From assembly GCF_003014495.1 (NCBI RefSeq), contig NZ_PYGC01000002.1, positions 496,001-560,000 on the forward strand: a stretch of DNA of 64,000 nucleotides, written 5' to 3'. The notes beneath the pieces were generated by a model, which saw nothing but the letters and a program-made list of their open reading frames with translations, did no database searches and was not told the DNA's origin. The position numbers and the translations under genes are program-made. Below are positions 28,075 through 35,581 of this stretch, piece after piece. Source of the stretch: Prolixibacter denitrificans. GTDB taxonomy: Bacteria > Bacteroidota > Bacteroidia > Bacteroidales > Prolixibacteraceae. Every line of letters begins with the position of its first letter. Positions within the stretch are counted from its first letter, which is position 1.

Positions 28075-28659
28075 ATGTTCGGTAAGAAAAGCAAGACTTC
28101 AGATATGGAAAGTCCTGAAGAAATGATCGAATTGTTGCGAGGGGGCTTCGTGAATTTCGGAGGCAGCCAGTCTGGCTTCTGGCACGAAGCTTTGCATAGC
28201 AATGCAGCGTTGTTCAACCGATGCCTCGAAGCTGCTTTTTCTGATGAACTTCCAACCGCGTGGCGGGCCTGCTACCTGATTGACAATACGACGGAAAAAT
28301 ATCCCGAATTGCTGGAACCACACATTGAAAAATTCTGTGAGCGGCTTCCCTCTTTGAGCAATAGTTCTCAGAAACGGCATTTTGCCCGTATGTTAACTCG
28401 TTGTGTTATTCCTGAGGAGTGGCTGGGGACGGTGGTCAATACCTGTTTCGAATGGTTGTATTCGCAGGAACCAGCGGCTGTAAAGGTGCATTGTATGCAG
28501 ATTATTTTTCACGCCGGGAAGAAAGAGCCCGATCTGTTGCAGGAGCTGAAGGCAATTATTGAAGAGCAGTGGGAGATGGAAAGTAAAGGTTTTCGTAGTC
28601 GTGGAGGAAAACTGCTGGCAGCTATCGAGGATCAGCGGAAAATGAATGGGAATTCATAA
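28075..28659 (+). CDS. Helical-repeat (HEAT-like) protein of unknown function
   Basis: A 194-residue soluble protein that looks all-helical, with repeats such as ARxxYLID-TEKYPELLEPHIEKF and LPSLSNSSQKRHFARML, a HEAT-like pattern. It has no catalytic motif I can name. It begins 7 bp after the ppk1 stop, so co-transcription with ppk1 is likely. An in-frame ATG at 28045 would overlap ppk1 by 23 bp. Its 3' end overlaps the convergent membrane-protein gene by 28 bp. A scaffolding role is a guess from the fold only. Confidence 0.65.
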   Translation: MFGKKSKTSDMESPEEMIELLRGGFVNFGGSQSGFWHEALHSNAALFNRCLEAAFSDELPTAWRACYLIDNTTEKYPELLEPHIEKFCERLPSLSNSSQKRHFARMLTRCVIPEEWLGTVVNTCFEWLYSQEPAAVKVHCMQIIFHAGKKEPDLLQELKAIIEEQWEMESKGFRSRGGKLLAAIEDQRKMNGNS

Positions 28660-29144
28660 AAAAGGATAAACGATATAATACCCCATAAGAATATCGAGAA
28701 AAGCATCAGCGGCAAAAATCTTCTTTTTCGCTCATAATACTTTTTCCCGAGAAATGCTCCCAGGGGAATTGACAGCAAAATCGGTGTCAGGATGATGATG
28801 CCCCACATGCCGTATTTCATCCGGGTACGAACAATAAACTTATTTCGGCGGGTAAATTTCCTTCGGTTTCTGCGCCTTTCTTTAAACTGGTCCAGCCAGA
28901 TTTCCATTCGGCGCTTGAAAGTAGCGGGCGTACAGCAATACAGTTTCGGGAGATGTTCCAGGATTTTATGAATGATGATGCCGCTCAGGTAGTAGTAAAA
29001 GATGAATCCAAGGATTCCTCCCGCTTCAACTGCCAGAAAAGTCTCCCAGAATTCAAGCTTCAGTATTTTAACGTAAGGCGGTGTCCAGAAGTATTTTAAG
29101 CTTGCCAGAAGAAATACATTCAATATTTTCAGTGCGTATCCCAT
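28632..29144 (-). CDS. Small membrane protein (possible small multidrug export family)
   Basis: A 170-residue protein with about four hydrophobic segments and a very basic cytoplasmic loop (FKERRRNRRKFTRRNKF). The segment TPILLSIPLGAFLGKKYY resembles the proline/glycine-rich region of the small multidrug export family, but the match is weak. It converges with the helical-repeat gene, with a 28-bp overlap of coding ends. Confidence 0.55.
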   Translation of the reverse strand: MGYALKILNVFLLASLKYFWTPPYVKILKLEFWETFLAVEAGGILGFIFYYYLSGIIIHKILEHLPKLYCCTPATFKRRMEIWLDQFKERRRNRRKFTRRNKFIVRTRMKYGMWGIIILTPILLSIPLGAFLGKKYYERKRRFLPLMLFSIFLWGIISFILFYEFPFIFR

Positions 29145-29350
29145 CTCATATCTCCCCCTAACAAAATTACGTGAGTTTATGATGCAGATGTTTCTTTTTT
29201 CCAGATTTATTTGAAGACTTTTTAAATCTTTCTGTAACCCAAAATTGTTTGGTCAGAAGTGACTCAAAGATTAATTTTATGCTCAATTGAAAAAGAGACA
29301 AACCAAACACAGCTATTGGGTGTTGTCTTTTGGGATAGAAACTTTTACTT

Positions 29351-29977
29351 ATGGATTTCTCTGATTATTATGAAGCCATTGGATTGGTGGCTTCGGTGTT
29401 GGTGGCGATTAGCCTGATGATGTCTTCGCTTGTTAAGTTGCGGTGGTTGAATCTGTTCGGGTCTGTTATATTTTCCGTTTATGGTATTTTAATCCATTCC
29501 GTTTCGGTAGCGGGAGTTAATATTTTTATTGTGGGGGTGAATATCGTTCACCTTTGGGGAATTTACCGGAAAAAGGAAGCTTTTCGCGTTGCTTTTGTTC
29601 ATTCGGAAGAAAACGATTATCTAACTGATTTTCTGGAATATTATCATGACGACATTCAGCGTTTCTTTCCTCGATTCAACTTCGATATCGAAGAGGAATA
29701 TCTAATCATGTTTGTACACCGCGACCTGAATATGGCCGGTCTTATTGTACTGGAAATAAAGGATGCCGATACGTTACACATAGTTCTCGACTACGTAGTG
29801 CCCCGCTACCGCGATTACAAAGTGGCCGATTATATTTTCAAGCGAAACATCGATCGGTTCCGTTATTTGGGATACAATATGCTCTATTCCGAAGTGCAAA
29901 ACTCAGCGCATAACAACTACCTCGAGAAGATTGGATTTGAAAAAGAAGGGGATCGGTACGTATTCCGGATTAAATAA
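29351..29977 (+). CDS. YgjV-like membrane domain fused to a GNAT-like acetyltransferase domain
   Basis: A 208-residue protein. The first ~75 residues form three hydrophobic segments of the YgjV type (GLVASVLVAISLMMSS, WLNLFGSVIFSVYGI, NIVHLWGIYRKKEAF). The rest looks like a GNAT fold: a central beta region, then VVPRYRDYKVADYIF in place of the acetyl-CoA loop, and the typical end EVQNSAHNNYLEKIGFEKEG. Membrane tethering of an acetyltransferase is inferred; the substrate is unknown. Its stop directly abuts the stop of the convergent zincin gene. Confidence 0.7.
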   Translation: MDFSDYYEAIGLVASVLVAISLMMSSLVKLRWLNLFGSVIFSVYGILIHSVSVAGVNIFIVGVNIVHLWGIYRKKEAFRVAFVHSEENDYLTDFLEYYHDDIQRFFPRFNFDIEEEYLIMFVHRDLNMAGLIVLEIKDADTLHIVLDYVVPRYRDYKVADYIFKRNIDRFRYLGYNMLYSEVQNSAHNNYLEKIGFEKEGDRYVFRIK

Positions 29978-30616
29978 TCAGGTAATTTTTTCGTAGAAGT
30001 AAGAGCAACGTTCGTGCTTCATGTCGAATGTTACTATCTCCTTTTCGGGATGATTTTGATAAAGACAGAGTAATCCGTAGTCGCCGGCGCAAAAGAAGCT
30101 GTGGATGGCCATGATGCTTAACCAGAGAATGACTGCCGGTGAATTCTGCCAGATGCACCACAAAGCACCTGCAGCCGTAACCAGGTTGACTACCACGAAA
30201 GGAACGAGTGCTACAAATCGGAATTGTTTTTTTTGAATGACTTCGCGGTCGGCCTGTACATAAAAAATGAAGCGCCAGAAATTAGCACCGAATGAAATAT
30301 TTCTTATCCCTGTTATCAGAAAAGCGGCGGCATGCAGTAGCTCGTGAATTACCACCAGTGCAGTAAACGAAATCAGCACAGCCAGCGAAAACCATTCGAG
30401 TTCCATTTTCGAACCTTTAAAAAAGGTCACAATGCTGTAGACCAGTAAGCCGGCTAAAACGGCACCCATGATGGTTTGGTATATCATATACCGTTTGGCC
30501 AGCCTCGAGCCACCCGAAAATTGCTCCAGCAAAAACGCTTTAATATTATCGTGGGAGATTCGGGCTACTAGTTTGTAGCCTGGTCCGTGTTGTATCTGTT
30601 CAGGAGTTGGTCCCAT
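29978..30616 (-). CDS. DUF3267-type membrane zinc metalloprotease-like protein
   Basis: A 212-residue membrane protein with the zincin motif HELLHA near residue 91 inside a hydrophobic segment, as in DUF3267 proteins related to site-2 proteases. Four or so membrane spans are visible. The further His and Asp (HSFFCAGDYG) could give the third metal ligand. Peptidase activity is inferred from the motif alone. Upstream on the same strand lies a candidate small RNA or attenuated leader (30661-30757). Confidence 0.7.
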   Translation of the reverse strand: MGPTPEQIQHGPGYKLVARISHDNIKAFLLEQFSGGSRLAKRYMIYQTIMGAVLAGLLVYSIVTFFKGSKMELEWFSLAVLISFTALVVIHELLHAAAFLITGIRNISFGANFWRFIFYVQADREVIQKKQFRFVALVPFVVVNLVTAAGALWCIWQNSPAVILWLSIMAIHSFFCAGDYGLLCLYQNHPEKEIVTFDMKHERCSYFYEKIT

Positions 30617-30660
30617 TTATATTTGTGCTTTTGCGGGGTAAATACCTGCAGACAAGATAT

Positions 30661-30757
30661 AAAAAAACCCGCTGGGATGCAGCGGGGTAAAAACCAAAAA
30701 TTGCCTGTTCGTTTTCGTGCGAGGCAACTTGAACTTTAATCAACCGGTACAAAGATA
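30661..30757 (-). ncRNA. Candidate small RNA or terminator-controlled leader
   Basis: Read on the minus strand: a full -7 box TATCTTTG (30757-30750), then about 20 nt, then a hairpin TTGCCT/AGGCAA followed by TTTTTGGTTTTT, then a second hairpin CCCGCTG... CAGCGGG followed by seven T (ending about 30661). Promoter plus two tandem terminators in about 90 nt fits a small RNA. It also fits an attenuated leader of the zincin gene, which starts 45 bp further on; TATCTTG at 30653-30659 could be that gene's own -7 box. No open frame is seen inside. Confidence 0.5.
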
Positions 30758-30925
30758 CAGCTTTCGTAATATTAATTTAACAAATATTAAATTAGAATGA
30801 GCGAATGAGTATTTTGAATGATTGAATCATATGTTTGAAAGGATGAATAGCAATTTTTTTATGTTTAGGTACTTCTTAAAACGGGCTTATTTCTTGATTC
30901 CCAATCAATAATTTTATTTAGGTCG
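30758..30925. other. AT-rich gap, nothing recognised
   Basis: Between the small-RNA promoter and the cyclophilin stop there is AT-rich sequence with no gene or strong structure seen. Confidence 0.5.
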
Positions 30926-31495
30926 TCATTTTATCCGGGATATATTTAAAATCTTGACCGGATGTACGAGGTATTGTCCTGAGTCCGGTTGCATTTGTAT
31001 TTGCTTAACAACGTCCATACCCTTAATTACTTTGCCAAAAGCAGCAAATCCTTGTCCGTCCGGATTTCGCTTTCCGCCATAATCAAGCGCAGGTTGATCT
31101 CCGATGCAGATGAAGAACTCCGATGAGGCGGAACCGGGTTTATTTCGTGCCATTGAAATAACGCCGTTTTTGTGCTGAATACCGGTTTGTTGAGTTGTTT
31201 CATGCGGGATGGTTGGAATTTTATCCACCAGACTATCTGCGAACAATCCTCCCTGTATGACTTCAATTTTTACCTGATTGTGCGGCTGGTTATTCATGCG
31301 GACCGTGCGGTAAAATTCGGCGTTGTTATATACGCTGTCCTCTACCAGTTGCAGAAAATTATTAGCGGTAACCGGAGCTTTGTCTGAGTAAAGCTCAACC
31401 TGTATGTTTCCCAGAGTAGTCTGGATTTCAACGACGGGTTCGTTTTGACAAGCACTGAAGGCAACCAGAAGGAAAGCAAATACGAAAGTTTTCAT
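30926..31495 (-). CDS. Cyclophilin-type peptidyl-prolyl isomerase lipoprotein
   Basis: A 189-residue lipoprotein (lipobox FSAC, Cys16) with a cyclophilin domain: VEIQTTLGNIQVELYSDKAPVTANNF, the substrate-site run FYRTVRMN, GVISMARNKPGSASSEFFI and FAAFGKVIKGMDVV. Cyclophilins speed proline cis-trans isomerisation, here probably in the periplasm during folding of exported proteins. The usual GGD of the family is replaced by an IQGG run. It is monocistronic on the minus strand. Confidence 0.85.
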   Translation of the reverse strand: MKTFVFAFLLVAFSACQNEPVVEIQTTLGNIQVELYSDKAPVTANNFLQLVEDSVYNNAEFYRTVRMNNQPHNQVKIEVIQGGLFADSLVDKIPTIPHETTQQTGIQHKNGVISMARNKPGSASSEFFICIGDQPALDYGGKRNPDGQGFAAFGKVIKGMDVVKQIQMQPDSGQYLVHPVKILNISRIK

Positions 31496-31638
31496 TGGAA
31501 AAAGGATTTAGCGATGAACGCATAAATATAAATTCTTCCAACCGGAATTTTGTATGTGTTGATTTGCTAATTCAGTTGATGCATCGGCCGGAATTTCGTA
31601 AATTTCTTGTAATCAATTAACCAGTAAACTTTTATTCC

Positions 31639-31899
31639 ATGAAAAGAGATGTCTTATTGTTGCTTGTCCAACATCGCGAAGATACAGCCGACCGTGTTCA
31701 AAAGATATTAACCGGTTGGGGATGTTTCATCAAAACACGCCTGGGACTTCATGATGGTGTTTTGGATAACTGTTCCGAAAGCGGCCTGATATTCCTGGAA
31801 CTGGTCGGTGAGCAGGCTAAACATGAAGAGCTGGTTCGAAAGCTCAAGTTGGTAAAAGGTGTCGATGCTCAGCTCGTGCAGCTCGATGTGACAGAATAG
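31639..31899 (+). CDS. Small ACT-like / NikR C-terminal-like protein
   Basis: An 86-residue protein whose alternating strands and helices (VLLLLVQHREDTADRVQKIL, LIFLELVGEQAKHEELVRKL, VDAQLVQLDV) fit a single ferredoxin-like ACT domain, as in the iron-only hydrogenase system putative regulators. Those relatives often sit beside hydrogenase maturation genes, which are not present here. The ligand is unknown. It stands alone between the cyclophilin and the Pif1-type helicase. Confidence 0.55.
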   Translation: MKRDVLLLLVQHREDTADRVQKILTGWGCFIKTRLGLHDGVLDNCSESGLIFLELVGEQAKHEELVRKLKLVKGVDAQLVQLDVTE

Positions 31900-31908
31900 C
31901 TTGATTCT

Positions 31909-34377
31909 TTACTTCGCTTTTTCTACTTCTTTCCTTTTTAAATGACTTATCACAAAATGCAGGTCGGAGAAGGTAACTTCATCGCCGGCTAAGCTTTTTA
32001 TTTCCGATAATGACCTTGTTTTATCACTTTTAATGAGTGGTGAAATCGTTTTTATGGTTTCTTCGCGGACAAAGTCTGTGATTTCCAGAGTTCCTTGTTC
32101 AACGTAATAAGCAAGATGCCTTTCAATTGTTCCAGTGGTGAGACCTCTCTGTTTGCTGATGGCAGGTATATCCATCCCCTGTTGGTAGAGGTTGAAGGTG
32201 ACCTGTTTGGTATCTTCTTTTTTCTCACGTAAGGGTGGATGGTTGCTGTCTTTTCTTATCGGTATGTTTTTCTTATGGCAATATTCCTGCACAATTTTGA
32301 GGATGTCGTCGCCATGTTGAGTTAGTTTTTTCTTTCCAATGCCGTTAATAGAACCGAGTTGTTTTATCGTTGTTGGTAGTTCATTGGCAATCAGACGCAG
32401 TGATTTCTGCGAAACGATAGAATAAAGAGCAACACCGGCCTCATTAGATAGTTGATAGCGCCATGCTTTTAGTTCCTGGTAAAGTTCGGGATGAATAACA
32501 TCCGAGTCATTCAGAATGATTTTCGGTTTTCTTTCAACTTCCATATCTCCAAGCTGTGCCAACGCCCTTGTGCGAAGATAGCTCACCAGATCGAAACCTG
32601 TACTGACTGCTGTGAAAGACTTTATTTTCTGTGTGGTTTCTCCCTCTATCTTTTCAGAAAGTTCATCCAGTGATTTCTGAATTGCTCTGTTATCTGACTC
32701 GTAATAAAGTTTCCCGAAAGCGGGTTGCCATTGGTTTTCCAGATATTCTTTAAAATAGATGCCGGCTTTACTGATCCGTTCGTTGAAGAAAGAATCGGTT
32801 TCCGGATACCTGTTTTCCTGAAATAGTCGATTACATTGATTTTGGAATTTTATCGAAACATCCTTTAGATGAGGTAAATGAACATTTGACAATTCCATCA
32901 GTTTGTTTTTCAGGTTACCCTGAACGCTCTCCTCGTTGGTGTCGATAAGATGGAATAGATTGTTGATTTGCTTTTCGATGGAATGAAAGTTAAAGAGTTC
33001 GTTCAGCAACATTTGTTGGTAGGCTCGCCTGGATTTGGCGAAATCCTGACTATCGGGTTTGTTGGCGGCCACTTTGCTGTTGAAATGCCGAACCATCGGA
33101 TCGCAGATAACAGCATCGGATGATAAGGGCGTACTAAGCCGAAGGCCCTCCAGTGTTTTGCACCGGCTTAGCGCCACGTAGGTTTGCCCATGTGCAAAGG
33201 CGGCATGCGCATCGATAACAGCTTTGTCGAAGGTTAATCCCTGACTTTTGTGAATGGTGATGGCCCATGCCAGCTTCAACGGGTACTGAATAAATTTTCC
33301 AACCTCCTTCTCCTCGATATTTTTCGTTCCCGGATGGATGGTGTACTGGATATTACGCCATTCTTCCTTTTCGACTTCAACCCGTTCATCTTCCCCCGGA
33401 AAAGATACTTCGATGTGTTCCTCGTCGAGCTCGGTGACCACACCAATCTTTCCGTTGTAATATTGCTTGCGGTACGAGGTGTCGTTCTTTAAAAACATCA
33501 CCTGAGCTCCTTCTTTCAGTTGCAGATTGGCTGGTGCCGGATAATTGTATGAAGGAAAATCTCCCTGAACTTCTGCTTCGAAGGTGTACAACTGGGTTCC
33601 GAGTCGTGCCAGTTTCTGATGATTGATACTTTCAGCTCCGGCATTGTGTGTTGTGAGCGTGATATAGCCCTCGTTATCTCCGTGGAGGTAAGACGGATGA
33701 AATCGGTCATTTAGTGTCTGGAGAGATCCGGGCGTCAATCGGTCATCTCTTATTTCATTCAGAATTCGAATAAATTCTTCGTCTTGTTGGCGGAAAATTG
33801 TTTTCAGTTCGATGTTAACCGGCTTGGAGTCGGCCAGCGCGTGGCTGCTGAAGAAATAAAACGTATCGTAATAAGATTTGAGCAACTCCCATTCTTCTTT
33901 TTTCACTACCGGCGGAAGTTGCTGAAGGTCTCCGATTAATAGCAACTGCACTCCACCAAAAGGAACATCCGCACGGCGGTATCTGCGGAGCACTTCATCA
34001 ATTCCATCAAGTACATCGGCCCGAACCATGCTGATTTCATCAATGACTAATAAATCGAGAGTTCTGATAATGTTGATTTTGGTTTTACTAAATCGGTAAC
34101 GTTGCTCATTGCTGCGCTGTTGATTCGTAACTCCTGTTATCTTTTTCGTCAGAATGGGCCCAAATGGAAGTTGAAAGAACGAATGAATGGTTACACCACC
34201 GGCATTGATAGCCGCTACACCTGTAGGTGCCACAACAATTGTTCGCTTTAAAGGATTGACTTTTAGATTTTGTAAGAAGGTGGTTTTTCCAGTACCTGCC
34301 TTCCCGGTTAAGAAAACGTTCCGGTTGGTATACCATACGAATTTCCTCGCAAGATCGATTTCAGGATTCGGAGTCAT
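31909..34377 (-). CDS. Pif1-type helicase with HRDC and RecQ-like helix-turn-helix C terminus
   Basis: An 822-residue SF1 helicase. Walker A is GKAGTGKT (25-32), followed by VVAPTGVAAINAGG, Walker B VIDEISMV (111-118), GDLQQLPPV, and the late AWAITIHKSQGLTFDKAVID and YVALSRCKTLEGL typical of Pif1/RecD2. After about residue 430 comes a helical linker. An HRDC-like domain follows (about 640-700; LRLIANELPTTIKQLGSING), then a helix-turn-helix domain (about 725-815; GLTTGTIERHLAYYVEQG) of the kind found at the end of RecQ or YpbB proteins. It probably unwinds structured DNA such as G-quadruplexes or forks. The C-terminal add-on likely guides binding. Confidence 0.88.
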   Translation of the reverse strand: MTPNPEIDLARKFVWYTNRNVFLTGKAGTGKTTFLQNLKVNPLKRTIVVAPTGVAAINAGGVTIHSFFQLPFGPILTKKITGVTNQQRSNEQRYRFSKTKINIIRTLDLLVIDEISMVRADVLDGIDEVLRRYRRADVPFGGVQLLLIGDLQQLPPVVKKEEWELLKSYYDTFYFFSSHALADSKPVNIELKTIFRQQDEEFIRILNEIRDDRLTPGSLQTLNDRFHPSYLHGDNEGYITLTTHNAGAESINHQKLARLGTQLYTFEAEVQGDFPSYNYPAPANLQLKEGAQVMFLKNDTSYRKQYYNGKIGVVTELDEEHIEVSFPGEDERVEVEKEEWRNIQYTIHPGTKNIEEKEVGKFIQYPLKLAWAITIHKSQGLTFDKAVIDAHAAFAHGQTYVALSRCKTLEGLRLSTPLSSDAVICDPMVRHFNSKVAANKPDSQDFAKSRRAYQQMLLNELFNFHSIEKQINNLFHLIDTNEESVQGNLKNKLMELSNVHLPHLKDVSIKFQNQCNRLFQENRYPETDSFFNERISKAGIYFKEYLENQWQPAFGKLYYESDNRAIQKSLDELSEKIEGETTQKIKSFTAVSTGFDLVSYLRTRALAQLGDMEVERKPKIILNDSDVIHPELYQELKAWRYQLSNEAGVALYSIVSQKSLRLIANELPTTIKQLGSINGIGKKKLTQHGDDILKIVQEYCHKKNIPIRKDSNHPPLREKKEDTKQVTFNLYQQGMDIPAISKQRGLTTGTIERHLAYYVEQGTLEITDFVREETIKTISPLIKSDKTRSLSEIKSLAGDEVTFSDLHFVISHLKRKEVEKAK

Positions 34378-34481
34378 TTGAGGTGGATTTTGACATTCGG
34401 ATATTGAAGTTACAAAAAAATGTCGACGATACCGGTGAATACCGACAGTTGAAAAGCAGGTTTTTGTGTTGTGAAAATTGG

Positions 34482-34511
34482 TTGTCTTTCGCGTTGAATA
34501 TTTGTACCTTA
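34482..34511 (+). promoter_or_regulatory. Possible dodecin promoter
   Basis: TTG at 34482, a 20-nt spacer, then TACCTTA at 34505, near TAnnTTTG. Confidence 0.4.
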
Positions 34512-34532
34512 AATAGATTCGAACACTAAATT

Positions 34533-34539
34533 AGGAGGG
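34533..34539 (+). promoter_or_regulatory. Strong Shine-Dalgarno site of the dodecin gene
   Basis: AGGAGGG ends 6 bp before the ATG. Such a full site is uncommon among the genes in this window and suggests high expression. Confidence 0.65.
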
Positions 34540-34545
34540 CTCATT

Positions 34546-34755
34546 ATGTCAGAAAGCGTTTATAAAATTATTGAACTGGTCGGTACCAGTACTGAATCAT
34601 GGGAAAAAGCAGCGATGAATGCGATTAATCGGGCTTCGAAATCTTTACGAGACCTACGTATTGCTGAAGTTTCGCAACTGGATATGCACATAAAGGATGG
34701 TAAAGTAGAAGCTTACCGGGCCAAGGTGAAAGTGTCGTTCAAATTCGAAGGCTGA
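34546..34755 (+). CDS. Dodecin flavoprotein
   Basis: A 69-residue dodecin: VYKIIELVGTSTESWEKAA, AINRASKSLRDLRIAEV and the final beta strand VEAYRAKVKVSFKF give the family's beta-alpha-beta-beta fold that assembles into hollow 12-mers binding flavins. The length is normal. It has a strong ribosome site and a strong shared terminator. It probably stores or buffers flavin. Confidence 0.9.
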   Translation: MSESVYKIIELVGTSTESWEKAAMNAINRASKSLRDLRIAEVSQLDMHIKDGKVEAYRAKVKVSFKFEG

Positions 34756-34800
34756 TAGCGATTTCCTGTGATTCTTTTTCTGGTTGTTAGACCGGAAAAA

Positions 34801-34838
34801 TAAAAGCCGCATTCCTGAGTTCAGAGATGCGGCTTTTA
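34801..34838. terminator. Bidirectional terminator between dodecin and tRNA-Cys
   Basis: Perfect 12-bp stem TAAAAGCCGCAT / ATGCGGCTTTTA with a 14-nt loop. It has T tracts on both strands and lies between the convergent dodecin and tRNA genes. Confidence 0.85.
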
Positions 34839-34840
34839 GG

Positions 34841-34914
34841 TGGAGGTCGGTGGCGGATTCGAACCGCCGTACGCGGTTTTGCAGACCGCTGCCTAGCCAC
34901 TCGGCCAACCGACC
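34841..34914 (-). tRNA. tRNA-Cys (GCA)
   Basis: On the minus strand, the 7-bp acceptor GGTCGGT pairs with ACCGACC. The D arm contains GCCGAGTGGCTAGGC. The anticodon loop reads CTGCAAA (anticodon GCA, Cys). The T arm contains GGTTCGAATCC. Discriminator T and an encoded CCA follow (34841-34843). The class I form has a short variable loop. The terminator at 34801-34838 follows at once. Confidence 0.95.
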
Positions 34915-35042
34915 ATTATAACATTCGAAAATTAGCTGGAATCTCACTTTTTAGTGACGAATAGCCTGTATTTTTTCGATGCGGATGCAAATATAGGGAA
35001 ATTTCTTCATCCCTTGCAACTCTCTTTTCAAAAATCCCCGGG

Positions 35043-35393
35043 CTAGCGCTCGAGGGTGACACTTACCCGCTCGATTTGTCCTCCCATCGGAGGATTCATT
35101 TTCGAAATCTTCACTTTGGCCCAGTGTATTTCCGGAAAGGTTGCATACAGACTATCCAGAATTCGTCCGCCAATATGCTCTAAAAGATGTGACTTCTCTT
35201 CCATCTCATCCTTAATCAACTGGTAGACCAACTGGTAATTCAGCGCATCTTCCAGCTTGTCACTTTTCGAAGCAGCCTGGCAGTTTGTCCGTATCGCTAC
35301 ATTAACCAAAAAACGGTTCCCGACTACTTGTTCCTCTTTGAAATGCCCGTGATAGGCATAAAATTCCATGTCCTCAATTTCAATCAGTCCCAT
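35043..35393 (-). CDS. folB: Dihydroneopterin aldolase
   Basis: A 116-residue FolB that cleaves dihydroneopterin to the hydroxymethyl pterin in folate synthesis. Marks: IEIEDMEFYAYHGHFKEEQVVGN with the conserved YHG, DALNYQLVYQLI, and the substrate Glu in SHLLEHIGGRI, followed by VKISKMNPPMGG. The length is normal. It stands alone, divergent from glnS, with TAATTTTG (35468-35461, minus strand) as a likely -7 box. Confidence 0.92.
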   Translation of the reverse strand: MGLIEIEDMEFYAYHGHFKEEQVVGNRFLVNVAIRTNCQAASKSDKLEDALNYQLVYQLIKDEMEEKSHLLEHIGGRILDSLYATFPEIHWAKVKISKMNPPMGGQIERVSVTLER

Positions 35394-35460
35394 GTTGTTC
35401 CGGTGTTAAACTACGTCCCTTTTGGTCAGAAATTGCATTTCCTTCCGGCGTTTGTTTCCT

Positions 35461-35468
35461 CAAAATTA
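35461..35468 (-). promoter_or_regulatory. -7 box for folB
   Basis: Minus-strand TAATTTTG matches TAnnTTTG, 67 bp before the folB ATG. No clear -33. Confidence 0.45.
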
Positions 35469-35530
35469 CGAGTATTTTATGAAAACCTATTTTTATGATT
35501 GATTATTACCATGAATGGGGAAACTCTTCT

Positions 35531-35538
35531 TACTTTTG
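35531..35538 (+). promoter_or_regulatory. -7 box for glnS
   Basis: TACTTTTG matches TAnnTTTG, 43 bp before the ATG at 35582. This argues against the in-frame ATG at 35495 as the start. Confidence 0.55.
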
Positions 35539-35581
35539 TGAGAACATTTTGACAACAATTCCGCGAAGTAACTCATTGCAT

